Positions 53,830 to 64,000 of a DNA stretch of 64,000 nt are shown here, piece after piece. Within the stretch, counting starts at the first letter, position 1; every line of letters starts with the position of its first letter. The position numbers and the translations under genes were made by a program. A model generated the notes under the pieces. It did not search any database. It saw nothing but the letters and a program-made list of their open reading frames with translations, and was not told where the DNA came from. This stretch comes from Dasypus novemcinctus (Eukaryota > Chordata > Mammalia > Cingulata > Dasypodidae): positions 111,898,432-111,962,431 of the forward strand of contig NC_080685.1 in the NCBI RefSeq assembly GCF_030445035.2, in the 5' to 3' direction.

Positions 53830-56387
53830 TTATTTATTTTTATATTTTTTAACTTTTTTATTGTCTTTTAAAAAAAGATATATAGATCATAGTAAAGGTT
53901 ACATTAAAAAATATAAGGTTCCCATACACCCCACTCCCCACTCCACCCCCAGTCCTCCCACATCAACAACCTCTTTCATTAGTGTGGCACATTCATTACA
54001 TCTGGTGGGTACATTTTGGAGCACTTCTGCACCACATGGATTATAGTTTACATTGTAGTTTACACTCTCCTCCAGTCCATTCAGTGGGTTATGGCAGGAT
54101 ATATAATGTCCAGAATATGTCCCTGTAATATAATTCAGGACAATTCCAAGTCCCGAAAATGCCCCCACATCACATCTCTTCTTCACTCTCCTTGCCCTTA
54201 GCAACTACCATGGCCACTGTCTTCACATCAATGATACAATTTCTTCCATTGCTAGAGTCATAACAGTTCCACAGTAGAATAGCAGTAAATCCACTCTAAT
54301 CCATATTTTATTCCTCCATCCTGGGATGGTGATGTCCACTCCACCTCTAAATCAAGAGGGGACCTAGATCCCACATGGCTGATGGATATGATTCTCCTGC
54401 TTGCAGTTGTAGGCACTCTCGGTTCCCTGGTGCAGTGGTTGACCATCTTCACCTCCCTGTTAGCTGACCTGGGTAAGTCCAACGAATTGGTGAGTAAGTG
54501 TTGCAACTCTGTTGAGGCTCAGGGCCTAGCCAGCACATGGCCAGTCCAGAGATTCAAGTCTCCTGAGTATACACCAACCCAAGTGCCAACCACAGGTTCA
54601 GTAAAAGTGACAAAAGAGGCATGTGGAGAGAGGTCACATCTGAATCCAAGTCCATCACACACAGGAGCACAAATTCCAAAGTAGGGCCCACTGACAAGGC
54701 ACTGAACTCCAGAATCATCTGCCATGACTATAGAACCTGTGTGTCTCCATAGCCCTCATGAGCACCAGCACCTGGGGTTGTATCCACTCTGGCTGTCTTT
54801 GGGATCCTGCTGAGATGTGCAAAAGCATGACCCCTCTGATGACCTCCTGACTCATTTTGAAGTCTCTTAGCCATATAAACTCATTTGTCTTTACCATATC
54901 CCCCTTTTATTCAAGGTCTTTTTCTAGTTGTATCACCAGATGGTGATTGGTAGTAATTCTTCGGCTCCAGGGAGGCTCATCCCCAGGAGTCATGTCCCAC
55001 GCTAGGGGGAAGGTAATGCACTTACATGCTGAGTTTGGCCCACAGAGTGGCCACACTTGAGCAACGTGGAGGCTCTCAGGAGGTAACTCTTTGGCACCCT
55101 GCAGCTCTAGGCCTAGTTAAATTTCAGGCACACAGTCTCATAAGCGTAGTCATCAGTATCAAGGGCCCATCATTGGACCATCCTTCTTCACTGGTCTTTG
55201 CCCTTGCCCTTGTGGGATTGATGCTGTTCCATTGGGGAATGTGACAGAGCTCCCCTGGCTAGGAACTCAACACTCCCTCAGTTGTTGTTTGTAACTCTAC
55301 CTACTATGACAATACCCAAAGAATATCTGAACATTTTTATCTATTTTATTTTATTTTATTTTAAAGATTTATTTATTTATTTCTCTCCCCTTCCCCTGCC
55401 CCAGTTGTCTGTTCTGTGTGTCTATTTGCTGTGTGTTCTTCTTTGTCTGCTTCTGTTGTTGTCAGCGGCATGGGAATCTGTGTTTCTTTTTGTTGCGTCA
55501 TCTTGTGTCAGCTCTCTGTGTGAGCGGCACCATTCCTGGTCAGGCTGCACTTTCTTTTGCACTGGGCGGCTCTCCTTATGGGGAGGCTCCCCTACGTGGG
55601 GGACACCCCTGCATGACATGGACTCCTTGCATGCATCAGCACTGCACATGGACTAGCTGCACATGGGTCAAGGAGGCCTGGGGTTTGAACCGTGTCTCCC
55701 TAACCACTGAGCCAAGTTCGCTTCCCTGAACATTTTTATATACCCTATATACATGCTCTGGAGAACTCCCTCCCAACAATGTATCCCCCATTATATAAAT
55801 CATAATGTAAAGCATAATATACCTAAAAATTTAGAAAAGTATACAGTCTAAAATATAAACCATACTGTAAACCAAAATGGAACCATGGTAGATAGCTATG
55901 TTTCAGTATCTGTGCATCAGCTGCAGCAAATATAACATGAACATATAAAAAGATCATTGCTGGGGAAGGGGTAAAAGGGTTTGGTGTTGGATATATGGGA
56001 GTATACTATATTGTATGCCTGACTTTACTGTGATCTAGAACTTTTCTGAAGACAAAATTAAAAAAAAAAAGATGTAGACACTGAGGAAGGAATGAAAGAG
56101 ATTGCCTTGCCATTGTATATACGGGGCAACACCTATTACAGTGATGAAAGGCAAAACTTGAAAACAAAGTTTTATGATATTTTTCATTTTTCAATACTCC
56201 AAAAAATTTATTTTTTACTTTAGCTTTTCTAAATTAGTATATATACTATTTCTAATCTTTAATCCTGTCATTACTATTTCATTTTCCTTCTGATTGAATT
56301 TGGCAATATATTAGGCTTCATTTTTGAAGAAGTTTTGGACCACAGAGGGGTTCAACTGTGGCAGGGGAGGAACACTGGTGTGGGGTG
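53830..56387 (-). mobile_element. XR retroposon, long copy (inverted relative to 3719-6265)
   Basis: The most complete copy, about 2.2 kb without the SINE. It contains every block of the 3719 copy, plus about 270 bp (around 55740-56050) missing there. It starts with the T-rich 3' terminus at about 53850. A DAS-III SINE is inserted at 55340-55725 with the duplication 'ctgaacatttttat'. No long frame is found outside the SINE. Its right limit may lie at the next SINE. Confidence 0.7.
55340..55725 (-). repeat. DAS-III-type SINE
   Basis: Target duplication 'ctgaacatttttat' at about 55327-55340 and 55726-55739. The head has a small deletion: 'gaaccgtgtc' runs into 'tccctaaccactg' near 55695. Confidence 0.87.
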
Positions 56388-56400
56388 TTATCCTATCTTT

Positions 56401-56808
56401 TTTTTTTTTTTTTTTTTAAAGATTTATTTATTTATTTAATTTCCCCCCTCCCCTGGTTGTCTGTTCTTGGTGTCTATTTGCTGCTTCTTGTTTCTTTGTC
56501 TGCTTCTGTTTCTTTGTCCGCTTCTGTTGTCGTCAGCAGCACTGTCGTCAGCGGCACGGGAAGTGTGGGCATCACCATTCCTGGGCAGGCTGCACTTTCT
56601 TTTCACGCTGGGCGGCTTTCCTCACGGGCACACTCCTTGCGCGTGGGGCTCCCCCACGCGGGGGACACCCTTGCGTGGCACGGCACTCCTTGCGCGCATC
56701 AGCACTGTGCATGGCCAGCTCCACACGGGTCAAGGAGGCCCGGGGTTTGAACCGCGGACCTCCCATATGGTAGACGGACGCCCTAACCACTGGGCCAAAG
56801 TCCGTTTC
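56401..56808 (-). repeat. DAS-III-type SINE
   Basis: A full-length copy close to those at 7209 and 14390. The duplication 'tatcctatctttttt' borders it (about 56389 and 56812). A duplicated 'tttctttgtc(c/t)gcttctgtt' segment near 56489-56530 lengthens the body. Confidence 0.9.
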
Positions 56809-56824
56809 CCTATCCTATCTTTTT

Positions 56825-57205
56825 TTAAAGTTAATTTTATTTGTCCTCCCCCTCTCTCAGATGTTTCTTTTTTCCACCTACTCATTGTTTGCTTGCCTTT
56901 TTCAGGAAGCGCTTGGAACTGAATCTGGGACCTCCCACATGGGAAGCGAGTGCCCAATGGCCTGAGCCATATCTGGTCTCCACAGGCTGCTGCATCTGGT
57001 GGCTTGTGGCATGTGCTGATTTAGGCATCTGCTCATTGTAGTGGTGCAGCATCTAGCTCTTTGCAGGGGGTGCGGGAGCCTGCTAATTGCAGCAGGTGTG
57101 GTGTCTGCTCATCTTCTTTAGGAGGCACTGGAACCTGAACTCAGGACCTCCCATGTATTAGGCAGGTACCCAACTTGTTGGGGCCACATCTCACCTCCAC
57201 AGTTA
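56825..57205 (-). repeat. Degraded DAS-type SINE with two modules
   Basis: Antisense tRNA-like modules at about 56905-56980 and 57118-57195, with a (gct)-rich linker. It is more diverged than its neighbours. Confidence 0.65.
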
Positions 57206-57209
57206 CTGA

Positions 57210-57955
57210 AGAGAAATCCACACTAAGTCTTACTGTTTCTTGTATGTGATATTTTGCTTCTCCCTTGTTGCTTTCAGAAATTTCTCTAACTTTGGCATTT
57301 GACATTCTGAATACTGTGTGCCTTGGTGTAGGTCTATTTGGATTTATTCTGATTGGAGTACAACTGTGCTACTTAGACATGTATATTCATGTCTTTCTGA
57401 GAGTTGGAAAATTTTTGACTATTATTTCCTCAAATACTCTTTTTGCCCTTTTTCCCTTCTTTCTCCTTCTGGAACTTCCATGACACCTTTTAATAAGGTT
57501 TATTGTAAAAGTGTGAAAATGAATAGCATGGATGATAACACATTATATTATTATAATATAATGTATTATTATTATATATAATATAAATATAATATATATA
57601 TTATATATAATATAAATATAATGTATTATTATTATTTTTCTGCTGGTTTTGGGATTAGTTTGCTATCCTGTACTTCTGCAACTCCCATGACATGTATGTT
57701 GGTGTGCTTCATGCTATCATTCAACTCACTGAGACCCTGCTCGAATTTTTCCATTCTTTTCTCTTTCTATTCTTCTCACTTTTCAGGTTCAGTTGTTTAT
57801 GTCTGCTACATCACTGATTCTTTCTTCTGTGAAACTTGCTATTATATGCCACTATTGTATGTTTAATCTCACCTATTGTGTCTTTCATTCCCATAAGCTC
57901 TGTATCTTTCTCTTCAAGCTTTCAAGTTTCTCTTTGTGCTCATCCAGTGTCTCCT
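57210..57955 (-). pseudogene. LINE-1 ORF1 fragment
   Basis: The minus strand of 57210-57480 matches the ORF1 C-terminal domain that is also present at 49660-49880. The part 57640-57955 matches the coiled-coil region. An AT-rich simple repeat (57535-57640) splits them. It borders the 3' end of LINE-1 C. Confidence 0.7.
57535..57640. repeat. AT-rich simple repeat
   Basis: About 100 bases of A and T in 'atataat/aatata' units. It can form hairpins. Confidence 0.85.
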
Positions 57956-58033
57956 TTTTTTTATTAAAAATTTTATTTAAATATGCCATTCATACATGAT
58001 CATACATAAACAATAAGTTTATAGTAAAAGTTG

Positions 58034-58115
58034 GGGAGCAGGTGTAGCTCAGCTGTTGGGTGCCTGCTTCCTATGTACAAGGTCCTGGGTTCAATCTCTG
58101 GTACTTCCTTAAAAA

Positions 58116-58146
<31 letters not shown>

Positions 58147-58150
58147 TATG
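58034..58150 (+). repeat. Short DAS-type SINE with (AT)n tail
   Basis: A plus-strand tRNA-like monomer: 'ggggagcaggtgtagctcagctg' and the B-box 'gggttcaatctc'. An A-run and (AT)n tract end it. Confidence 0.85.
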
Positions 58151-58884
58151 AAGTTGTGAACTTAGAAAACAAATCTGCATATCATCATACAGGGATCCTA
58201 AACATCTCCCACTTTGCGTAGTTGTGAAATAGTTGTTATAAACTATGAAAGCACATCATCAAAATATTACTACTAACTATAGCCCATGTTTTACATTTGG
58301 TGTATTTCCCCCCAACTCACCCAATTATTAACACCCTGTATTAATATTATATATTTATTATAGTTCATGAGAGAACATTCTTATATTTGTCTGTTAACCA
58401 CATTCCATCTTCCACCACAGGATTCACTGTGTTTAACAGTCCCATACTTTGTACAATCCATTCACAGTGTGTGCTCAGTAGCTCTCATTTTCATCACAGA
58501 GTTGTCCTGTCACCACCTCAGTCAATTTTAGAGCATTTTCATTATTCCAACAGGAAAAATCTCATATCCTCTTATGACGCTCTGTCATTGTCCCTCAGAA
58601 TTGATAAAATATCTTCTTTGCCATTGCTACAAAAATATTATAATATTACGCTTAACTGTCTTCCATAAGTTACAATAGTTGTAATTTTCCTGTGTATGAC
58701 CACATTTTAACACTGTAAAAGAAGAGGATTCTTTTATTCATACTATTAACCACACTGTTCATCCACCATGAAAATCACTGCTATAACACTGCCTAGATTA
58801 TTCTCTAGCTTCCTTTCAATTGACACATCCACAGAATACCCCTTTCATCCAGAATAAAATTTATAAATCAGCGGTCTTAGTTAT

Positions 58885-59444
58885 TGTGACAGTTTCAGAT
58901 TCTTTTATGAATCACCAGAAGAGGACTGTGTTTTGAACTAATCCATTCCTGTGGGTGTGACATACTTTTGATGGGTGAGTCAACTTGGGTTTCCTCTTTC
59001 TTGCTGAATCTTATATAAATGGGGACATAGACAGACACACAGGAAAAGGGAGCTCTACTACTTTTGACCCTGCAGTGTGAAAGAGGTCTCAAGGATCACT
59101 AGCAGCCGAGGTTTAAGCACGATTCCCCCAAGAGGCTGGGCCCCTGGCACAGCCCGAGGTTGAGGGGATGAGCCCAGGCTGAGGAGACAAGCCCTAAGCC
59201 TGGCTGCCCAGAGCTGAGCTCCAGGGACGGACAGGAAGGAGGAGAACAGTGGCCATCTTCACCATGTGGAAGTGTGCCAGGGCCAACAGTAGCTGATTTT
59301 GGTGACAAAACATCTCTGATGGTGTCTTGATTTGGACATTTCACAGTCTCGGAACTGCAAGCCTTTCCCCCAAATAAATTTCCTAGTAAAAAGCCAATCC
59401 ATTTCTGGTACTTTGCATTGACAGCCCTTTGGCAAACAAAAACA
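58885..59444 (+). mobile_element. Solo LTR, ERVL class
   Basis: Starts 'tgtgacagtttcagattc' and ends 'aaacaaaaaca'. The five bases gttat lie directly before (58880-58884) and after (59445-59449), a perfect 5-bp duplication. It has a TATA-like 'ttatataaat' near 59011 and a polyadenylation signal AATAAA near 59373. No internal retroviral sequence is nearby, so recombination has left one LTR. Confidence 0.88.
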
Positions 59445-59599
59445 GTTATACTTACTATAATGTGTTACGATTCATTTCCACACTTTTACAATAAACCTTA
59501 TTAAAAATTGTACATAAAGTAAGCATCAATTCCCATTCTCAACACACACTCTATCTCCTATAACCTAAACTCTAGAGTTTACCTCCATGGGTTTACTCA

Positions 59600-60110
59600 T
59601 CATATTTAATTCATATTAGCAAGACCATACAATATTTGTCTATTTGTGTCTGGCTTGTTTCACTCAACAGAATGTCCTTAAGGTTCATCCATGTTGTCAT
59701 GTGCATCCCGATTTCATTTCTTCTAAAGCTGAATAGTATTCCACTGTATTTATATAACACATTTTGTTTATCCATTCATTTGTTGATAAACACTTGGGAT
59801 GTTTCCATATTTTAGCAAAAGTGAATGATGCTGCTATGAACATCATTGTGCAAATGTCAGTCTGAGTCCTTGCTTTCAGTTCTTCTGAATATATTCCTAG
59901 CAATGGGATTGCTGGATCACATGGCAGTTCTCTATTCAGCTTTTTGAGGTACCATTGGATTGTCTTCCACAGTGGCTGCACCATTCTATATTCCCACCAA
60001 CAGTTAAGGACTGTTCCTATTTCTCCACATCCTCTCCAGCACTTGTAGTTTTTTTTTTTTTTTTAAATAATGGCCATTCTATAATGTATGGAATGGTATC
60101 TCATTGTAGT
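59600..60110 (-). pseudogene. LINE-1 C, ORF2 C-terminal segment
   Basis: The frame 59697-59984 (minus, 95 codons) reads as the LINE-1 ORF2 C-terminus: [15 protein letters not shown] and E-Y-Y-S-A-L landmarks. A DAS SINE follows at 60113. Confidence 0.85.
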
Positions 60111-60112
60111 TA

Positions 60113-60523
60113 TTTTTTTAAAAGATTTATTTTATATATTTATTTCTCTCCCCTCCCCCCCCACCCCAGTTGTCTGTTCTCTGTGTCTATTTGCTGCATG
60201 TTCTTCTTTGTCCACTTCTGTTGTTGTCAGTGGCACGGGAATCTTTTTGTTGTGTCGTCTTGTTGTGTCAGCTCTCCGTGTGTGCGGCGCCATTCCTGGG
60301 CAGGCTGCACTTTCTTTTGCGCTGGGCGGCTCTCCTTACGGGGCGCACTCCTTGCACGTGGGGCTCCCCTATGCGGGGACACTCCTGCGTGGCAGGGCAC
60401 TCCTTGTGCGCATCAGCACTGTGCATGGGCCAGCTCCACACGGGTCAAGGAGGCCCTGGGTTTGAACCGCGGACCTCCCGTGTGGTAGACGGACGCCCTA
60501 ACCACTGGGCCAAGTCCGTTTCC
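60113..60523 (-). repeat. DAS-III-type SINE
   Basis: A full-length copy in LINE-1 C. Duplication 'tcattgtagtt' at about 60101-60111 and 60525-60535. Confidence 0.9.
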
Positions 60524-60944
60524 CTCATTGTAGTTTTGATCTGCATTTTCCCTAATAGCTAGTGATTTTGAACAATTTTTTGTGTGTGATTTTTGGCCAT
60601 TTGCATTTCCTCTTTGGAAAAATGTCTTCTTAAGTCTTTTGTCCATTTTTAAATTGGGTTTCTTGTCTTTTTATCTTTTGAGTTATATGATCTTTTTATA
60701 TAACATGGATATTAAACCCTTATCAGATATGTGGCTTTCAAATATTTTTCCCATTGAGTAGGCTGCCTTTTTACTTTTTTGAAAAATCTTTTGAAAAGCC
60801 AAAGTGTTCAATTTAGAGGAGGTTCCATTTTTCCTTTCATTGCTTGTCCTTTGGGTGTAAGGGTTATAAAACTACTGCCTACTACAACATATCGAAGATG
60901 TTTCTCTACATTTTCTTTTAAGGAGTTTTGTAGTTGTTGCTTTT

Positions 60945-61334
60945 TGTTGGAAACTGAGGCATAGTGGTCTTGCAAAGAGAGACATGCTGTTTCCATGGCT
61001 ACGCTTTTACCATAGGAATGCAGCAATCAAGCCTTTAGGGTCAACGGGACAAAGCTGTTGGGGCAGGGAGAAATACCAGCAAACACACTTTGCAATTTGA
61101 AAGGAATACTTAATCTTTGTGCTCTGAGATAAGTTCTTTAATTTATGAGTATTGTTAATGTATAGTTATACTGCTTGTTATCTCGATAGCTTGAGTATAT
61201 ATAATGCCACATGTAGAAAATAAAGTCTCTACTCACAGACCCCCTGATCCCAGCTGCTCGTTCTTTCTCTTTGTTTCCTACTCCCTCTTCTCTTTCTTTC
61301 ATTCCTGATACCCTTCGGGTCCATATCTCCAACA
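60945..61334 (+). mobile_element. Solo LTR, probably class II (ERV2)
   Basis: About 390 bases bounded by inverted 'tgttgga' and 'tccaaca'. The flanks gctttt (60939-60944) and gctttc (61335-61340) match at five of six positions, as expected for a 6-bp (or 5-bp) duplication. A TATA-like 'gtatatataatg' lies near 61195 and AATAAA at 61219-61224. Removing it restores continuous LINE-1 sequence. The strand is set by TATA and poly(A) order. Confidence 0.85.
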
Positions 61335-61412
61335 GCTTTCCTATTTAGGTCCTTGATCCATTTTGAGTTAATTTTTGTGTAAGGATATCCAATTCTCCCA
61401 GCGCCATTTTAA

Positions 61413-61900
61413 AAAAAGATTCATTCATTCATTCATTCATTCCTTCATTCATTTCTCTCCTTCCTCATTGTTTTGCACTCACTGTCTGCTCTCTGTGTGT
61501 TCTTCTGTGTCTACTTGTCTTCTCATAAGGTGGTACTGGGAACTGATCCTGGGACCTTCTGGAGTGGAGAGAGGTGCTCAGTCTTTTGTGCCACCTCAAG
61601 CCCCTGGCCTGCTGTGTTTCTTATTCTCTCTCCTCTGTGACTCTTTTTGTTGCATCATCTTGCTGTGCCAGCTTTCTGCACAGGCCACTACTCTGTGCGG
61701 GCCAGCGCTCCTGAGCTGCCCAGCACTCCTGCATGGGGCAGCACTCCACGTGGTCCAGCACTCCGTGTGGGCCAGTACTCCACGTGGGCCAGCTTGCCTG
61801 GGTGCCAGATTGCTTTTCACTAGTAGGCCTCGGGAATTGGACCCTGGACCTCCTATCTGGTAGACAGGAGCCCAATTGCTTGAGCCACATTCACTTCCCA
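61413..61900 (-). repeat. DAS-type SINE with internal tandem units
   Basis: Like 283-838: two tRNA-like modules (61535-61600, 61815-61900) with about 20-bp units 'ccagcactccacgtgggg' between about 61690 and 61800. Flanks 'cagcgccatttt' and 'cagcaccatttt'. The 162-codon frame 61375-61863 is SINE sequence. Confidence 0.82.
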
Positions 61901-61908
61901 GCACCATT

Positions 61909-62284
61909 TTTTTTTTTTGTTTAAACAGAGTTTCTTAAGTTTTATTCTTCATACATCAATCAAAACTCCACTGTGTATGAAACAATTTGGAAACCTATTC
62001 CCTAATAGAAATAGGCATCTTTACTGTGACACTTTATAAAGTTCACTTTGAAATGTTTATTCAAATAAATTCCATAGCAGCAATTTTATGGACATAATAA
62101 AATAAAATCACATTACATAAAGCAAAATTAAGAGAATGAAAATGAGATATGGGAAACAATACCATAATTAAATATTTTTAAGGAATAGTTCTGTGTCCTG
62201 GTTTGTCATTTGGGGACACCAGAATGTTATGTTCTTTAACTAACCCATTCCTGTGCCTATAAATGCAGTATTGGTGGAGATATT
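61909..62284 (-). repeat. Unidentified retroposed sequence
   Basis: It begins with a T-run directly after 'cagcaccat' and has no match among repeats I recognise. The T-run suggests a poly(A)-tailed minus-strand insertion. The right part (62195-62275: 'ttaactaacccattcctgtg') resembles an ERVL LTR fragment. It may be a 3'-UTR retrocopy of a host mRNA. Confidence 0.4.
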
Positions 62285-62882
62285 TTATTATTATTATTAT
62301 TAATAACTATGTTTTTTCTTTTTCTTTTTTAATAGATAAAGAGATCACACATTGCATTAAAAAACATAAGATGGGAACTGGACGTGGCTCAACTGATAGA
62401 GCCTCCGCCTACCATATGGAGGGTCCAGGGGTTGATCCCCAGGGCCTCCTGACCCTGTGGTAAGCTGGCCCACGTGCAGTGCTGCCGCATGCAAGGGTGC
62501 TGTGCCATGCAGGGGCGCCCCTGCGTAGGAGTGCCCCACGCGCAAGGAGTACACTGCAAGGAGAGCCACCCTGTGTGAAAAAAGCACAGCCTGCCCAGGA
62601 GTGGTGCTGCACACACGGAGAGCTGACACAGCAAGATGATGCAACAAAAAAGAGACGCAGTTTCCCGGTGCCACCTGACAATGCAAGGGAATGCAGAAGA
62701 ACACATAGTGAATGGACACAGAGAGCAGACAATGGGGGGCGAAGGGGGGGAGAAATAAATAAAATAAATCTTTAAAAACAAAAAGCTGTAAGAGGTTCCC
62801 ATATACCCCACTCCCTGCCCCTGCTCCTCCCACATCAACATCCCATTTCATCAGTAAGGCACATTCATTGCATTGGGCCCAG
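62285..62882 (-). mobile_element. XR retroposon, truncated copy split by a plus-strand DAS SINE
   Basis: The XR 3' terminus is at about 62325-62371 and continues at 62785-62875 ('gaggttcccatataccccactccc'). A plus-strand DAS-III-type SINE lies between, about 62372-62780, with head 'gggaactggacgtggctcaac' and B-box 'ggggttgatcccc'. LINE-1 C resumes at about 62883. Confidence 0.75.
62372..62780 (+). repeat. DAS-III-type SINE, plus strand
   Basis: One of three plus-oriented DAS-III copies. Body and tail ('aaataaataaaataaatcttt') are complete. The head differs from the usual 'ggacttggccc', reading 'ggacgtggctcaactgatag', so it may belong to a separate subfamily. Confidence 0.83.
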
Positions 62883-63345
62883 CATCAGTTTTTGAATAGA
62901 CTGTTCTGGTCCAACTGGGTGGGCTCGTCAGCCTTGTCAAAAATCACTTCACTGTAGATGTGAAGGTCTGTTTCTGAGTTCTCGATTCGGTTTCATTGGT
63001 CAATATATCGTTATGAGAATACCATGTTATTTCTACCACTGCACCAAGTAATATGATTAAGAATCAGAAAATGAGAGTCCTCCAACTTTGCTCTTCTATT
63101 TTAAGACATTTTTGTCTCTTTTGGGGTCCTTACCCTTCCAAATAAATTTGATAATTGGCTTTTCCATTTCCATAAAAAAGGGTTGTTGGGATTTTATTGG
63201 GATTGTGTTGAAACTATAAAATCAGTTTGGGTAGAATTGACAACTTAATCTTAACTATATTTAGTCTTCCAATCCATGAACACGGAATGTCCTTCCATTT
63301 CTTTAGGTCTTCTTTGGTTACTTTTAGCAATGCATTGTAGCTTTT
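62883..63345 (-). pseudogene. LINE-1 C, ORF2 segment
   Basis: Sequence after the RT domain, resembling 52390-53260. Phrases 'ccaaataaatttgataattggc' and 'gtttgggtagaattgacaac' are typical. No long frame survives. Confidence 0.75.
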
Positions 63346-63347
63346 TA

Positions 63348-63762
63348 TTTATTTTATTTTTTTAAAGATTTATTTTATTATTTATTTCTCTCTCCCCCCC
63401 ATTGTCTGCTCTCTGTGTCCATTTGCTGTGTGTTCTTCTGTGTCCGTTTGTCTTCTCGGTGGCACTGGGAATCTGTGTCTCTTTTTGTTTTTTGTTGAGT
63501 CATCTTGCTGTGTCAGCTCTCTGTGTGTGCAGTGCCACTCCTGGGCGGGCTGTGCTTTTTTTGTGCAGGGTGGCTCAATGTGGGGCACACTCCTTGGTGT
63601 GTGGCTCCCCTACGCAGGGGATACCCCGATGGCACAACACTCCTTGCACGTGGCACCTCTGGGTGTGGGCCAGCTTACCACATAGGCCAGGAGGTGCTGG
63701 GTTTGAACCCTGGACCTCCCATGTGGTAGGCAGATGCTCTATCAGTTGAGCAATGTCTGTTT
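63348..63762 (-). repeat. DAS-III-type SINE
   Basis: A minus-strand copy whose head reads 'gatgctctatcagttgagc', a variant close to the copy at 23832. The flanks are T/A-rich and the duplication is not certain. Confidence 0.85.
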
Positions 63763-64000
63763 CCCATTTTAGTTTTTTAGATACAAGTCCTTTATGTCCT
63801 TGGTTAGTTTATTCCTAAATATTTGATTCTTTGTCACTATTATGAATGGAATTTTTTTTCTGACATATTCCTCAGATTGTTCATCAGTAGTATATAGAAA
63901 TGCCACTAATTTTTGCATATTAATCTTGTATCCTGCCACTTTGCTGAACTCATCTATTAGTTCCAGTAGCTTTGTTGTGGATTTTTCAGGATTTTCTAGA

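Larger units (their letters stand above)
57957..64000 (-). mobile_element. LINE-1 copy C, minus strand, runs off the window
   Basis: Its 3' end is at 57957 and its 3' UTR matches 14800-15252. The ORF2 C-terminus follows from about 59600 upward, then central ORF2 (60530-60945, 61340-61410, 62883-63345, 63763-64000). It is interrupted by a short SINE (58034-58150), solo LTRs (58885-59444, 60945-61334) and several DAS and XR insertions. The window ends in the RT domain. Confidence 0.85.

Noticed and set aside
61375-61863. 162-codon frame with repeated S-F-I-H residues as a gene
   Set aside because: The repeated residues come from an 'attc' simple repeat at the SINE tail and the rest is antisense SINE.

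Overview
The window looks like nuclear DNA of an armadillo (Dasypoda, most likely Dasypus). The deciding evidence is about 35 copies of tRNA-headed DAS-type SINEs, a family known only from armadillos. Old placental repeats (MIR, L2, MER5A, Tigger1, ERVL) and GC-rich CpG islands confirm a placental mammal. I recognise no intact host protein-coding gene. Nearly all open frames fall in SINE antisense strands, CpG-island sequence or decayed transposon genes.

Layout. 1-7.6 kb: DAS SINEs and two copies of an unnamed xenarthran-type retroposon (called here 'XR', my label), one of them about 2.5 kb long. 7.66-16.43 kb: an ERVL (class III) provirus with both LTRs, a tRNA-Leu-like primer site, decayed protease, reverse transcriptase, RNase H, integrase and dUTPase regions, a polypurine tract and a near-matching 5-bp target duplication. 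A 1.7-kb poly(A)-ended insert splits its dUTPase. 16.4-20.4 kb: LINE-1 3' sequence split by a nearly full-length Tigger1 DNA transposon. 20.5-26 kb: the only gene-like part, with two CpG islands. The first holds eight tandem 43-bp units, each with an ETS-like and a YY1-like site. 26-44 kb: the most unique-looking sequence, with MIR, L2, MER5A and DAS copies and LINE-1 pieces. 44-64 kb: nested minus-strand LINE-1s interrupted by a Tigger6/7-like transposon, DAS SINEs, XR copies and two solo LTRs with target duplications.

How the parts relate. LINE-1 supplies the machinery that most plausibly moved the DAS SINEs and XR: they have poly(A) ends, variable 5' truncation and 9-16-bp target duplications. 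Nesting gives a relative order: MIR/L2 and Tigger1 first, then ERVL and old LINE-1, then XR, then DAS-III. The likely functional DNA is the pair of CpG islands. The transcripts they might drive cannot be identified from sequence alone.
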